Positions 11,561-23,540 of a stretch of 64,000 nucleotides of DNA are shown here, piece after piece. Positions within the stretch are counted from its first letter, which is position 1; the number at the start of each line of letters is the position of its first letter. The stretch comes from Agriotes lineatus (taxonomy: Eukaryota; Arthropoda; Insecta; Coleoptera; Elateridae), in NCBI GenBank assembly GCA_940337035.1, contig CALNHX010003303.1, forward strand, positions 1 to 64,000. Reading direction: 5' to 3'. Position numbers and translations under genes: made by a program. Below the pieces are notes generated by a model. That model was given only the letters and a program-made list of their open reading frames with translations, was not told the DNA's origin and ran no database searches.

Positions 11561-12103
11561 AACAAAGCACTTATCAACAAAGCCGCGCTGTGGGAACATC
11601 CGTTACACAGGTCCAAGATACATACTTGGCTCAATCCCGGACAAAACAGCATGCCGTGTTCACCTGCTAGACCGGTTGCACAACACGACCTCAACAGGAT
11701 TTGTTAATTTTTGTTAATATACATTTTATTTTAATTACAATTATCGATTATTTTGTAAAATTAGTTAACCGCAATATATTAATGGTAATTACACTGTGTT
11801 TTCCCTACCGTATACATTTGAGAATTGGGGAACATTATTCTTTGACTGAGATAACTCGAGGTACAAAATTTATAAACGTTTGAGCTTTCCCGAAATTAAT
11901 GAACCAAAATGAATTACCAAGACTAAAGTTAAATTCGGGAGAGCAAAACGTTACAATATTTTTAATCTTTGTCGGGTTTTTGAAAGGCTAATTTATTCTC
12001 AGATCAGAATTTTATTAGTAATCAACTTACTGATGATATTTATAATTTGGTTTGCAGACTGTACTGACTCCGTTCGGTGAATGCAGTATACGTGCTTTGT
12101 TTG
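11561..12103. other. AT-rich, nothing recognised
   Basis: No gene or strong repeat was seen. Confidence 0.5.
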
Positions 12104-12175
12104 GCTGTTTCAGTCTTATTAAAAACATTAAGATATGTTAACAATTTGATACATAATGATAAACACTTCGTCTTC
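12104..12175 (+). repeat. SINE 3'-body fragment
   Basis: GTTTCAGTCTTATTAAAAAC followed by ATTAAGATATGTTAACAATTT aligns (with gaps) to the body of the tRNA-headed SINE at 47757-47825. The tRNA-like head is barely discernible upstream (GTTCGGTGAATGCAG near 12073). Confidence 0.5.
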
Positions 12176-12280
12176 AATTAGACTTACTTTGTTCCCGATT
12201 GGACTTGCTTTAGTAAACGCCATCTAACGGCAATGCCACAAACTTTACTGCTACAAGATACTGTGCATTATAGAACCATG

Positions 12281-12650
12281 CCATCTTTGTTCAAACGTTT
12301 ATTGTCCTTATTCTTAAATGTGGCCAAACATTCAAAAATAATTTAGAGGCTTTGTTGAAGATTCTAAATATATTGCGCAAGCACGTTGTAATTTTGGTAC
12401 TCGGTTTAAAGAGCATTTTAGACTCAACCAATTCGAAAAATCTAGTATTGCCCAACATATTTACGAAACGGGTCATAGTATTACGGAAACTGACCTAAAA
12501 ATTGTAAAGGCGTTACCTTCAACAAAACATCTAAATTCTTTTTGAAAGTTTGACCATTTTTAAGAAAAAATATAATAAATGTTTGAACAAAGATGGGGGA
12601 CCCTTTCCCCACGATCTTTACGTTCTATTAAAGTTGACACCTGATTAGCC
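12281..12650 (+). mobile_element. Penelope-like element relic (GIY-YIG endonuclease end)
   Basis: The plus strand encodes a C-terminal GIY-YIG-type segment: KYIAQARCNFGTRFKEHFR (from about 12367), then SSIAQHIYETGHS and LKIV. This pattern is typical of the endonuclease domain of Penelope-like retroelements. One extra T near 12545 breaks the frame just after LNSF; the continued frame reads FKKKYNKCLN. The relic is truncated on its 5' side. An 80-bp inverted copy of its own 3' part lies immediately upstream (12281-12360 against 12517-12596), an arrangement known for Penelope insertions. Confidence 0.7.
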
Positions 12651-14589
12651 GCTTAGAGCGCACCCTCCGGGTCAGACAGTATACGTATATTTAGAATGCG
12701 TGGGAGTGCTGACTTTCACAGGTGATTTGGTTAAGAGCGTATCTTCAGCCAATTTAGTTGTGTTTAGTTTCTCTCCAAGGCTATTGAAAATTACAGCTTA
12801 GCTGTCAAAATACGTATTTAGCAATTGTTAAATATTTGTGTGGTTAGGGGTTTTTAAGGAATTGTGATCAATAAAGACAAGACTGAAAAAAGGCCTAGGA
12901 TGGGTGGTGCAGAGAGAAAACTGGGAAAGGACTCGAAAAGTAGGTGCATCAGCCAGCCTAGATGAAAAGCTTAAAGAAGAAGAAATCCTGAAAGTCCATA
13001 TTATGATAGGCAGATTAAACTAGTTTTTGACAATATTTTTATAGTTATGTAAACGACAATTCAATTGAGATTAATGATAGTTTGCATTTTAACTGTAGGT
13101 TTAAATAAACTGTACAGTCAATCTTCAACAGGTCTGTGTGGCCTTTTTATTATATTTTATTACTTAAATATTTTACATTAAATACTTACGTGATCTTATA
13201 ACCTTATCTATTTATCTGTCGACACTTCGGCACACTGTTAGCATGGAGCGGTTTCTTCCATATGTTCTTTCGAACATATTTATTAACCTGTTCAACTGGT
13301 GGTTGCAATGTAGTGTGTTCGTTATTATGTTATGGACATGATCGTGCCATATGTGCGACGACTTGGGCTAATGAGAATTCGCAGAGGAGACTGACGCTAA
13401 TAATTCCGAAAAATTATGTAGTTTTATGAGACTTTTCATACACTTTTGAGTTAGTAACAATTGATTAAACGGTTGCGACAAAAATTATAAATTTGTAAGT
13501 ATAGTCGAGGTTAAAAGTAATACTTCGGCAAAGTCAAATAAAAACAAAACTTATAAAATTCAGAGTTAACCCTCTGCAGTGAAAATGAAACAAAAATTCT
13601 AGGATTTGAATGTGGACCGCATTCGCAATTTGGATAAAGATCCTTATGTTGAACGTGACCTTCTGCATACGTATACAAAATAAAATTATGATTTCGTTAC
13701 ATTATTTTCTAATTGCTCACTGTAACAGGCATTAAATAGTGGAGTGATGCTTTTTCTATTACAGTTGATCCATTACAAACTATCAAAATTATATACACAA
13801 TGTGTAATTTTAGGACATTTTTCGTTTTTGTGTATATTTCGATCAAACTTCAAACAAATATATTCTACTATAAACAAACGAGTAATTATTAGATCTTTTA
13901 GGAGCAGGCTTAACTATTAAATTTTAGCTTTCGGTTTAGTTTATAGCTGCAATAAATTGTTCTTGCTACGGAAATAAACCGTGCTTTAATCTTAACATTA
14001 ACATCCTAAACCGACAATTATTCATCATTTAAAATAAGAATTTGTTAAAGCTTGAACTAGTATATTTACTACACAATTTATGTATCACATATAATTCAAG
14101 ATTGTTTAAATATTACAGTGTCAATTATAAAATAATGTTGTTTATAAATAGTAACTCTATCGAAATCAAATCAAAACGTATTAAAAGAAACTGTGTATTT
14201 ACTATAGTCTGATATTCAGTGTTATTGGCAATAATAAATCAAAGTATTATTTACAATGCGATATCTGAGCTCGTTACTAGAAACATATTGGGAAAGTCCG
14301 TTTCGGCATCAATCCCCGTCGCAATAATCAGATTCTATTAACCATTGCACCAGCGTCTCCACTAACTTTTCTCACCCCTATTAAATGACTCTGTATTTGA
14401 GCTTGCACACCCTCGATTTACTTGTAGAACACACACACATTACAAGGACAATATTAGTTTTCGCACACATCGACACTGTTTAATCTGGCGAGAAGTGGGA
14501 CCGGGGAAATCTAATGACTATCACACAACATTCGGCTTTGTTCGAATTGTATATTTTATATAAGTAAATACGTTTTCTGGTGCTTTTAG
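12651..14589. other. AT-rich, nothing recognised
   Basis: No gene is recognised. A possible polyadenylation motif (AATAAA near 13100) has no linked coding frame. Confidence 0.45.
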
Positions 14590-14625
14590 TATGACCTATG
14601 ACGAGCTACAAATAAGGGAAGATAA

Positions 14626-15069
14626 GTTCTGAGATGTGTGTTAGTAGTTTATACAGAATACTCAGACACGATACGTAAGTATTTATACAGTGAGGTCGTA
14701 AAGTTTGGAATAAATTCGATAAAACATTTTAGAAGGGTTTTCACAGAAAATCCTCGGACACGTCAACCTTATTTTTTAAAATTCCATTTTTTACTCCAAT
14801 GGCATATTTTGATCGTGTTTTGTTTTGGAGCTGTGACGTTATCGGCATTTTTTAAAAATTGCAACCCTTATTTTTCTTCACGAATTTGGATAGAACACAT
14901 TTTTCTTAGTACGCAGATGTCAAAAAAGTATGACCTTAAAGAGGAAACTTTTGAGATAATCAGTCCCAAAGTTTCGAAAATGTATGTTAAACTTATTAGA
15001 GTGGGCCAATCATTTATCAAGGAAGCGCTGAAAACAAAAGACGAAGTCGTTGATTCGAATAAATTTTAA
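14626..15069 (+). CDS. Unrecognised open frame, possible exon(s) of a host gene
   Basis: This is the longest frame in the window (148 sense codons from the preceding stop, ending TAA at 15067-15069). It matches no family I recognise. The last third looks most protein-like: charged, with SKKYDLKEETFEIISPK and KMYVKLIRVGQSFIKEAL. A strong acceptor-like end (CATTTTTCTTAG) stops at about 14910, just before it. An internal hydrophobic stretch (LLQWHILIVFCFGAVTLSAF) could be a membrane segment. A perfect GTAAGT lies inside the frame at 14672. A terminal exon from about 14911 to the TAA is one reading; chance is the alternative. Confidence 0.3.
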   Translation, partial: VLRCVLVVYTEYSDTIRKYLYSEVVKFGINSIKHFRRVFTENPRTRQPYFLKFHFLLQWHILIVFCFGAVTLSAFFKNCNPYFSSRIWIEHIFLSTQMSKKYDLKEETFEIISPKVSKMYVKLIRVGQSFIKEALKTKDEVVDSNKF

Positions 15070-15293
15070 TAACTGTCAAAACCGTCTAGGGCTCTAGGGT
15101 ATTATATTAGTATTTTTCAGTTCAGACTATGTACTTGGAATTCATATTTTTAAACAGAATTTCTTACAGTGGTTGTTTTAGATTAGAAAAATACGTACAA
15201 TAACATAAAGGGGCTACATTGGCGGACGCAACTTATTAAATTCGATTCAAATTGCGAGGTATTCATATATTGGCTTTCCTAATTATTTTACAG

Positions 15294-15517
15294 CAAACTT
15301 CCATTGCGTTATTTTAAAGGACAGTACATGATGATCCAATTGGCGCAAGTTGAGCATATTTTGTTGACTCAGTTCGAAAATACTTGTATGTATTGGCGAA
15401 ATTTTGATCAAAATATCAATTCGGCCTTGATCAGCAGGTATTTACTGTTAAAATATGACAAGGGACTGATAAACCTAGATGAAAACAGCCGATTGAAAAA
15501 AGAATTTGGATACAAAA
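15294..15517 (+). CDS. Candidate internal exon, 224 bp, unrecognised product
   Basis: The stretch is bounded by a good acceptor (TTTCCTAATTATTTTACAG ending 15293) and a perfect donor (AAAA/GTAAGT at 15518). The frame is open throughout. It enters with the last base of a codon and leaves one base into the next. The peptide contains YFKGQYMMIQLAQVEHILL and ALISRYLLLKYDKG; it is soluble-looking, possibly helical, and resembles no family I can name. Its distance from the frame ending at 15069 suggests a separate transcript or an alternative exon. Confidence 0.35.
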
Positions 15518-15959
15518 GTAAGTGTTTTCATTCAAGGGGCATTTAGTTAAGAGACGGACAAAAATCTTAGTGTACATTATTTTATCAAATTAGTGTTTGA
15601 CAGGTCACCTTAATGTTTTTATTTCAAATTTAAAAATCTTATCAATCATTCATTCATTATCTTTACCTTCTTTTAGTTTCGGTGCCGAGGGCATTAATTT
15701 TTTTTAATAATATCTATTAATTTTTAGGGTAATAAAATTGCTGTAACTGTGCAACTTGGCTTATCATGTAGAGTTCTTTAAAAACCCAAATGGAATTTTG
15801 CTGTAAAATCGTTAGGGAAGCCAATATGCCTCGTAGTTAGCATGGGAATTCGTATGTTGCGGATTTAGCTTTTTCTGAACTAAATAATAGTTATTTATGG
15901 TACAAGTGTGTTATATTACAAATAATCTACGAGAGAAAAGTTCAGCCGTCGAGATCGCC
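15518..15959. other. AT-rich, nothing recognised
   Basis: If the exon at 15294-15517 is real this would be intron. No other feature was seen. Confidence 0.4.
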
Positions 15960-16165
15960 AGGCCGAGTTATACGTTTGGCAGTGCTGCTGAAGTGTATTG
16001 TCAGTCCATGTCAAATCCGAGGTTATTAGGTTCGGTTTTGTTTGTTATGTGACGCAGACTGACGCAAAACTTAACCTGCAAATTTCGAATTCAGCATAGC
16101 TTGACGGTGCGACTAACAATAGAGTAGTGAGTGACATGACTTTTATCTAACTAGTGTGTTGTGGT
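15960..16165. mobile_element. Diverged copy of the 30.7-kb foldback MITE family
   Basis: The segments TGTCAGTCCATGTCAAATCC (about 15999) and ACGCAAAACTTAACCTGC (about 16062), with their flanks, align to the inner arms of the element at 30730-31000 (there CTATGTCAAATGTC and ACACAAAACCTAACCTGC). The two halves are still weakly inverted relative to each other. Ends are too decayed to place exactly. Confidence 0.4.
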
Positions 16166-17782
16166 TTTTACCTCACTAGTACGTTATGGGCCACTTTAGA
16201 GGTCTAAAATCGATCTAGTAATAGCCTTATAACTTGAAGGTGAAAGTGTTTCTTTACTGTCGAGAGATTCAGTAGTTTAGATAGGAATCAAACTTTTCAC
16301 CGTGATACGAGGTAGACTATTTTATTCCCAACCACTTTATTCTAAACAAGCATTGGAAACATTGATTTGGGAGTTCTTCAACGTTAAGCTAATAATAATG
16401 CAATGTGGCGAAAATCTGTTGCCATGACAGCAGTCGAGAAAGGACTTTTTGCCACCCGCTGTCATGGTAATTTACTTCCCGCCCAGGGTGGGAAATAAAA
16501 GTTCGAAATGGCTTATTTTTCCAGATTTTTAAAAGTCAGTAATGACCTTTTTACATATATGGTTGTGAAGAAAATACGTTTTCTGATTGTTTAAACTAGG
16601 AGTATATTGTAAATGTCATCGAGTTTGTTTGTTTTTTACGTCCTATTGATGTTGGTCCAGTCCAGGTTTGCTGAAAACTGATCAATAAATATCAGTCACG
16701 AATATATACGTTCAAGTCGCACCTTTATTGCAACACGACAAGTAACTTAAATAAGATTAGGAAATGAGGATATCTACGATTTAAAAAAGGTGATTCTTGT
16801 TTATCAAAATATTTTTCTTTACTTATAGAATGATAATATTTATTGTTAATAACTGAAACCAGATAAATAATATCGATATTCATCACTTCCCCTTGAAATA
16901 AGCTGCAAAAAACAAGAACCAAACATAGAAAATTCAGATAGATGTCCCATAAAAGTAAATTATAATTATATTTCAACTAAAGTTCTATGGTGAAGCAAGA
17001 TTGGAATTTTATCATTCACGTATGTCTATCGCAAAGCATATAGGTAAAGATCGAAGTAAACGCAAAATTATTTAAAGCAAAACTTTAAATGAGCATAGCC
17101 AAAGTGCATTCAGGCGTAGCTAAATGTCGAAGAACCCTGAAGGATTGTATAAAACCAGGTTTTTATAAATCCTCAAAAAGCTACTGCTAAAAAAATGGTA
17201 CACTTACAGCCAGTCTTATAAAGGCCCTTGTAAACGGGTGGGGGTTAACTTTGAACGGATGAAAAAGGATGTCGAAACTGGAAAGTTATTTATGTGGTAG
17301 CATTTGTGCAGTATTATTCTAAAAAGTATTTACCACGCCATCCTTCTAGTCTCTGCCATCCTTTCTTTTTATGATATATACCCAGTTTTCTAATATTTTC
17401 CCCAACCGAGGGCATTTTGCTTCAATTTGTAGTTTCGGTTCTTGCAAAAATCTTCGAATTGGTCCCAAATAATGCATTTCTTGTTTTTACGGTATTTTTA
17501 GGAATCAATTTTTCCAACGTTTTGTCGAATTTCTTCAAGCGAAGTACTTCCAAAACGATTTGAATCTATTTTCAGTAAAGGCAAAGCGAAAAATTTGACA
17601 CTTCATACTTGTGTCATAACGGTATCCAAGACGCTGTTTATAAATAGCTAAGTACTTTGTTGAAGAGTTTATAATACTGTTACCCCATCTATGTTACCAT
17701 GGAAATATATCAATATGAGTATACCCGTATATACAGTGAGTATACCCCCTAATATTTGAAATTTAATTGGTCAGAAATAGTG
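16166..17782. other. AT-rich stretch with one hairpin
   Basis: An inverted repeat (TTGCCATGACAGC near 16420 against GCTGTCATGGTAA near 16460) encloses about 27 bases. No gene was recognised in the rest, including the AT-rich minus-strand frame around 16725-16976. Confidence 0.45.
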
Positions 17783-17914
17783 TATTATGATACCAGTGTA
17801 TAAGTACGCCTTTAAAGCACGTGCGACGAGTTTAAGAGCACGACGCAAAGCGGAGTGCTTTTAAAGTCGCTAGTGCTTTAATGGCACTTATACACGTGTA
17901 TCATACGTTATTTG
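17783..17914. mobile_element. Short palindromic foldback element
   Basis: About 130 bp forms a nearly continuous hairpin. The left arm reads GTGTATAAGTACGCCTTTAA..GCACG, and the right arm carries GTGCTTTAATGGCACTTATA followed by CACGTGTATCAT. The centre is CGACGCAAAGCGGAGTGC. There is no coding content. Confidence 0.65.
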
Positions 17915-19296
17915 TTTTACGATCGTAACGAAAATATAAAAACTTAATTCGATGACACTTTGTCCGTCACATTGTGTTAGATATTCTAAGTTATGTTGTC
18001 ATTCAAATTTACGGCAAAGCGTGTTTTAAAATATTATTATTGCCACCAATGGCAACGTGCAAAAAAGACGTAATTTGGGCGCTTACATTAAGAGTACTAC
18101 AAACGTCACTTTTGACACGAGAAACTGTGCAAAAAGTTGTCATTTTGACACGATCTTAGAAAAAATGCATTTTATTGATCGAAAGAACATCGAGGTATAT
18201 AATTTACCACATTAGTTACTTGTAAGAATCTCCAATAATATCTTGTATACTCTCCAATCCAAATGTATTCAATTAATATAACCTTCTGTATGTTTATTTC
18301 CAATTGACTGTACTTGTATAATCTCTTGACCGATTATGTACCTCCATAAGTTCCAATTAATATTTTCATTTTATCTCACCACGCAGATTTGTTTAAGACT
18401 CTTTTTAAATTTGTATTTACCAAAATAATACAAATTTAGGCATAACTTTCTAGTTTTATTTACAAAATGCTTTAATTCAGAAAATACATGTCTGTTTTTA
18501 TGAGTTGTTTATATCACTAACTTAAACAAAATTTTCATTCATGTTAGAAACAATTCTTATTGCACACTTATTTATTTTAAAAAATACTATTATTACATGC
18601 CATTAATTATTATCATTCTAACAAATACATTTGTCAATTGTAACCTTGGCTTGAACTTTATCAAAATTTTCTGTAACCATTAAATTAGTATTCAATTAAT
18701 ATCAAAATCTCCTCTCTCATTGTCTCAATTAAATTTATTTATAATGTTTAAAATTTAACACCCATCAAGATTTAATTATAGCAATTTTTCAAATTTATTC
18801 GTTTTAAATATTTCTTTATTGTATTTGATTACACTGCCTCATGTATCATAACAATATTAACATTTGATTAAACTATAAGTCATCTAGGTATAATATTTTA
18901 TGCAATGCAATCATAAAAAAAAATAATATATATGAATCATTTTCTGGTCCATTAAGAAAAATCTTGTGATGTGAGAAAACCATTTTAATAAACGCTCTTC
19001 AAATACACTGCTGGTCGTGGATGGATGGGCACATTAACATGTCAATTCCGGGTACTATATTAATATTTATTTTATTTATATGTATGTTGGGAATTCTATT
19101 TGTACTATAAAAATTTAAAAGTAACCTAAAAGTTGAAGATTAGAAAATGTTGTTGTTAGAATAATGTGAACAAATTTGGCGTGATACACGCACACAACTT
19201 CATTTTACAGTGATCTTATAATTAGCCAAAAATTTGATTTTTAATTCTTAAACATTTGTCAAAAATTGCAAATTCTACGGAAACATTACAAATTTT
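17915..19296. other. Very AT-rich, nothing recognised
   Basis: Long A/T runs and no protein-like frames. Confidence 0.5.
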
Positions 19297-19603
19297 CACA
19301 TATAATCTCATAAGAGCATTAATTCTTTCCGGAAATTTTTTGAGTGCGTTCCAACAACGTCGTATTAATTTGCCCGAGCGGGACGCGAGGGCAAATTAGG
19401 ACGTTTTTGGAATGCACGAAAAATAATTTCCGGATATGAATTAATGCTCGAATGCAGATTCGGTAAGAAAATTGTAACGACACAAACCCTAAAAAGAAGT
19501 AATGTTTACCTACAAAAAATTTCCAAGAAATTTTGTTGTTGTCTTGGTTACGGCTCGTGATCTAATTTTTCTATTGGTCATTAATGAGTGTCGTACGATT
19601 TTC
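19297..19603 (+). repeat. 306-bp foldback unit, dispersed copy 3
   Basis: This is the same unit as 2668-3280, here single. It starts CACATATAATCTCATAAG, carries the palindrome around TTGCCCGAGCGGGACGCGA and ends TCGTACGATTTTC. The solitary copy shows that the unit is the mobile part, independent of the TIR element around the tandem pair. Confidence 0.85.
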
Positions 19604-19639
19604 TCTACAATTTTAAGCTAAATTCAAAAATGTAATAAT

Positions 19640-20090
19640 ATACCGGGTGTTCTATTTAATATAGGAGTTAATAAAAAATATGAAAAAAGTGAAAGGAACC
19701 CATTTTAGATGTATTCAACTGGAAAATCACATTAAAAATGTAATAAAAATATACATTTTGAAAAAAATCGAAAAAACTGAAAAATTACAAGAGTAAACAC
19801 TATACTTCCGGTTATGCGATTTTCTTCAAAAGCTTGCTGTCGCATCTAGATAGTACACAAAACTTATATATGAAGTTTCAACGCTATACCTTTTTTCGTT
19901 TTTGAGATATTCTGTTCACAGACATGCAGACAGACAGACACACACCCAGACAGACAGACAGACACACAGACGAATGAACAAAAACATGTTTTTTTTGGTT
20001 CAGGGGACTCTAAAACGTGAAGATCTGTTGTAAACTCAATTTCTAATTTTTGGGGTGCATCCAATACTTCCTTTATCGTAAAAGGAAGTG
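19640..20090 (+). repeat. Dispersed-repeat end with (CAGA)n tract
   Basis: The stretch starts ACCGGGTGTTCTATTT. It continues through TATACCTTTTTTCGTTTTTG to a (CAGA/CACA)n tract at about 19918-19972, then GGTTCAGGGGACTC and a TTCCTTTTACG-type terminal hairpin (CTTCCTTTATCGTAAAAGGA, 20067-20086). I take it for the 3' untranslated end of a non-LTR retroelement; no coding part is attached. Confidence 0.5.
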
Positions 20091-20339
20091 AAAACTACAC
20101 TACTGACTCTTAATGGACAGTCACGTTCAGGGTTTAATTTTAATTGCTATTTGTTTTTTTTTAAATTAACATCTTGTCAACATTATTAAAACAGAATTAA
20201 TTAATATTCATAATTAGCTATAGCAGAGAGAAAGAGAGTAACTGAAGCTGTACTACTAAAAAAAAAGTGAAACTCGCTCATTTCACAAATAATGTGCCTA
20301 GAGATAATATTGTACTGTTAATCTATTCATCACAATATA

Positions 20340-21660
20340 TGTATATACGAGCGGTGTAATACCAAAAGAATGGCTCATATCCACTTTTTTAGCAATCCCA
20401 AAGATGAAAAATAAAAAAGAATTTAACGAACATCGTACTGTATCCTTTTTGGATATAGCACAGAATATAATTTAGAGAAAAGTAGAAGAAAAGAATACCC
20501 AAATGCTATTTAGACATGGTTTCGGGACTCGAGAAACTCTGTTCGGAATAAATGTTCTAGAACAAAAACAGTTAGATATGAACTAAGAAATACATGCCTG
20601 TTTTATCGATTTTAAAAAGGCATTTCATAAAGTGAATCACGAAGAACTAATGAAAATTATTACGAGCAAAAAGGTGAACGACAGAGAAGAATAATATCCA
20701 ACTTGTGCTGGAATTAGAAAGCAAAAGTGAAGGTAGAGAATGAACTTAGTGAAGAAATGGAAATCCATCTTAAAGTACATCAAACCTATACATATAATGA
20801 GTCCATGTGCAAAACAACACTAGAAGATTGTTACTGGTAAAAAGCACTACGTTTTAATCGCCCATTAATTGTACCATCCGTGTTATGCATTTTGGTCGCC
20901 CCTGTTCGAAAATATCAATTTTGTACAGTCATTAAGGTCGCTGAACTTGTTTTGAATGGTCTTCGGTAGCTCAAGACGAATTATCGATCGTTGTTATGCG
21001 CAGCTAAGCCAAGCATCGTCCAATTGTCTCCGCACACCTGCGACGATGTTTTTTGTTTCTCGTTCTTTTCTGTAAGCGTCCTGGGTTTGAACGTAACTGT
21101 TACGTGGTACTATTTGAAGCTAGTTAGAGTAATTGAGAAAATTTGGTTTGGGGCTCGAGTCTAAAATTTTTGCCGTTCGTGGTAAAATAATTGTATACCC
21201 CAAAGTTTTTAGCAAGATATGCCAGAAAAAATAACGATGCATTATATACCATACACTGACAACACAGTCTGGTTAGCGGGAACTTAGCAGAGCTACAAAG
21301 TCTCGTCGAACGAACTAATTTCCAATGCAAAAATACGGTATGATACTATTCTAATATCCCAGTCTCAAAATGCAGGAGCAAATCTGATAATCAACAACAC
21401 ACTAATGGAAAGAGTATCATGTTATAAATATCTTGGGACTACCAACAAAATTAAAGAAAATGTGGTGGTGATATAAATGTTAATCCCAATGCTACGTTTG
21501 TTCCGCGCTCTTATACGGTGACAAAACTTGAACATTAAAATAAAACAGCATCAAGAATATTGAAGTCTTTGGTATGTAGTGCTACAGGCGAATGCCGTGA
21601 GTAGACAGGGTAAACGGTAAAGTATAGAAAGAATGTGAATAATGAAAACTGACAAAAAAG
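20340..21660 (+). mobile_element. Non-LTR retrotransposon relic (reverse transcriptase to C-terminus)
   Basis: Scattered in-frame pieces follow the order of a LINE ORF2. They are a pre-palm stretch with HGFGTRETLFGINVLEQ, the palm motif ACFIDFKKAFHKVNHEELM (about 20600-20655), KVKVENELSEEMEI (about 20725-20770), and a decayed YADD box (YTDNTVWLA, about 21245). LAELQSLVERTNF, YKYLG and a C-terminal ALLYGDKT..FGMWCYRRMP block follow. Stops and frameshifts are frequent. Roughly 300 bp between KVKVENELSE and the YADD box is extra relative to the family's usual spacing and may be a later insertion (about 20830-21165). Confidence 0.75.
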
Positions 21661-21675
21661 AAAATGTAATAACTC

Positions 21676-21830
21676 TGTGAACGCGACGGACTGGTATAAG
21701 CAGCTGATTAGCAATCGGATTCCGCCAGAGCTCCAGTTCGAATTCCACAGGCTGTATCGGTTTTAATTACAAATTGATGTAATACGCATTACAGTTTTTT
21801 ACAGTTTCAACATTATTAGCAATCTGAATC
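21676..21830 (+). mobile_element. tRNA-derived SINE
   Basis: A tRNA-like head carries an A box (GGACTGGTATAAGC, about 21688) and a B box (AGTTCGAATTCC, 21735-21746) at tRNA spacing. It is followed by a body ending in CAGTTTCAACATTATTAGC. The head and body align with the element at 47650-47830, so this is a dispersed family. It directly abuts the LINE relic upstream. Confidence 0.65.
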
Positions 21831-22149
21831 TAAATCTTTATTTTCTGTAACCTGTAACAGCCGCGATTTCTCGTATTCTTTGTAATGTTAATAAATCTGT
21901 AGAATTTAGTGTTTTGTTCGGCACAAGAAATCACTACATTGAAATCTCTAAACAAGCAACTGATATGCATTCCTGATGTGCGACAGTATGTCACAAATAG
22001 CCAAATATTAAGTGGTAGTTTCATTATGCTGCATCGCGCCTTTGGTGTATACAAATTATTGGCTATATATTGTTTTCTTTGATATTTTCGAAATTGTTAG
22101 TTTCAAAAGTTTAACTTGCGAGGCAAATACCGAGTACAGCTCTTTATAA
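21831..22149. other. AT-rich, nothing recognised
   Basis: No gene or repeat was seen. Confidence 0.5.
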
Positions 22150-22400
22150 ATTTTTGTACAGCAGTAGATGGCCTGAAAAAATATTTGACATAGTATTTTT
22201 TCAAAGAGCGGAGTGTTTTTCATTATAATTTTTAATGGAGGTCAGTTCTAGCTGCATATTCTAAACCCCTGGATTTTTTTGACATAAAATATATCTTATT
22301 TTAAATTGCTGGGAAAAGTAATTTTCAAGAAAATCGAACCTAAAGGTCGGAGTATACTTAAGACAGCAAAAATACTTGTTACATTATTTTTTACACCCTG
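22150..22400. mobile_element. Single end of a TACAGGGTGT-type element
   Basis: The right terminus reads ACACCCTGTA at about 22393, and inward sequence includes GAGCGGAGTGTTTTTCATT. No matching left end was found, so this is a truncated MITE-like copy. Confidence 0.4.
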
Positions 22401-22599
22401 TAGAGAGCATATTCTTAAACTAACAATGTAAGTCGTCCTATTATCAACTTCGGATGCTACCAGTTTTACTGTAACCAACGTTCCGACTGTAAAAGTTAAT
22501 GTTCTAATTAGCACAATTTTTTTGTCATTAAGTATAAATTTGATAAACTTCACCAACGATGGAGATCTTAGTGGTTGAGGCAATCAGCAAAGCTGCCTA

Positions 22600-22880
22600 C
22601 AACACGTATAATAGCAATAACGTTTGACAACAAAAGCTGGCTTGCAGCTAATAACGCGTACGCGGCGAGGGTTGCCGGAGCCCCGGATCCCCGAATAAAC
22701 CGGCGACGGCGACGTAGGGCGTCGCTAACGTCTCCGTCACCACCGGTTATTGAATATTTGATGTGATCCACTTAGTAGTTAGTAGCAGCCCGCTCGTCAC
22801 CTCGTTTCGTTCTAATTACCACAAGCCGAAGCTTTGCTTCAGTCCGCCCGGATTATAACGCCCCCGGGGGGCGCATAAAA
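22600..22880. other. Small GC-rich, CpG-dense island
   Basis: About 280 bp contain CGCGTACGCGGCGAGG, CGGCGACGGCGACG and CCCCCGGGGGGCG. Frames on both strands are arginine-rich low-complexity products of the CpG content. It may be regulatory DNA or a promoter-like CpG cluster; no transcript evidence is visible. Confidence 0.4.
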
Positions 22881-23540
22881 CCTCTAGATTGAAAAAGAGA
22901 AGGCCTTGAAAGCTATTAAACTATTATTGTTTTTTTATAAATTTATTCTGTAGAATAGATGAATATCTTAGCGATTCAATCTCAGAGTTAGTTCAGCATT
23001 CAGCTTTAATATATTTTGGACAGCCTTTATGTTCATATACAAGGGCTAAAGGGCCAAGTAGGGATTGTTCCCGACAGGAGTAATGAAAATAAATGAGATG
23101 GTAAAGTCTTTATAAAAGGACCGTGTTGCGAACAGCTCAGCAGGAGAGGCATGCAGGGGCGTAGGGAGATGGAGAAAATTCGAGCATTACACGCGATTGT
23201 TACTGCTACTAATAGAGTTAATGTATGCACCATTTCGTTTAACGATTTAATACAAAAGTGCTTTACATAGTATACGTATAGTTAAGCCAAAACCTGATTA
23301 TATAAGTATTTATTAAGAACAGGGACTAGGGTTGAGCAAAACTAATTAAAGTATCTTATCAATGCGTGCACATAAGCCATAGTCTATGCCACTCGTCTAA
23401 TTTTGCGAAAATTTTGTTAGATATGCGTTATTCTGGAATCCACAAATTCTCGAGGAAAATGTGATAGTTTTTAGGTCGCACGGTTTTCGAGAAAAATGTT
23501 TATAGAATTTTAGAATAAATTCCTTTTATATTCTTACATA
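22881..23540. other. AT-rich, nothing recognised
   Basis: No gene or repeat was seen. Confidence 0.5.

Noticed and set aside
22568..22771. Arg-rich frames on both strands
   Set aside because: A consequence of CpG-rich CGR-codon sequence in a small GC island; complementary frames are both open.
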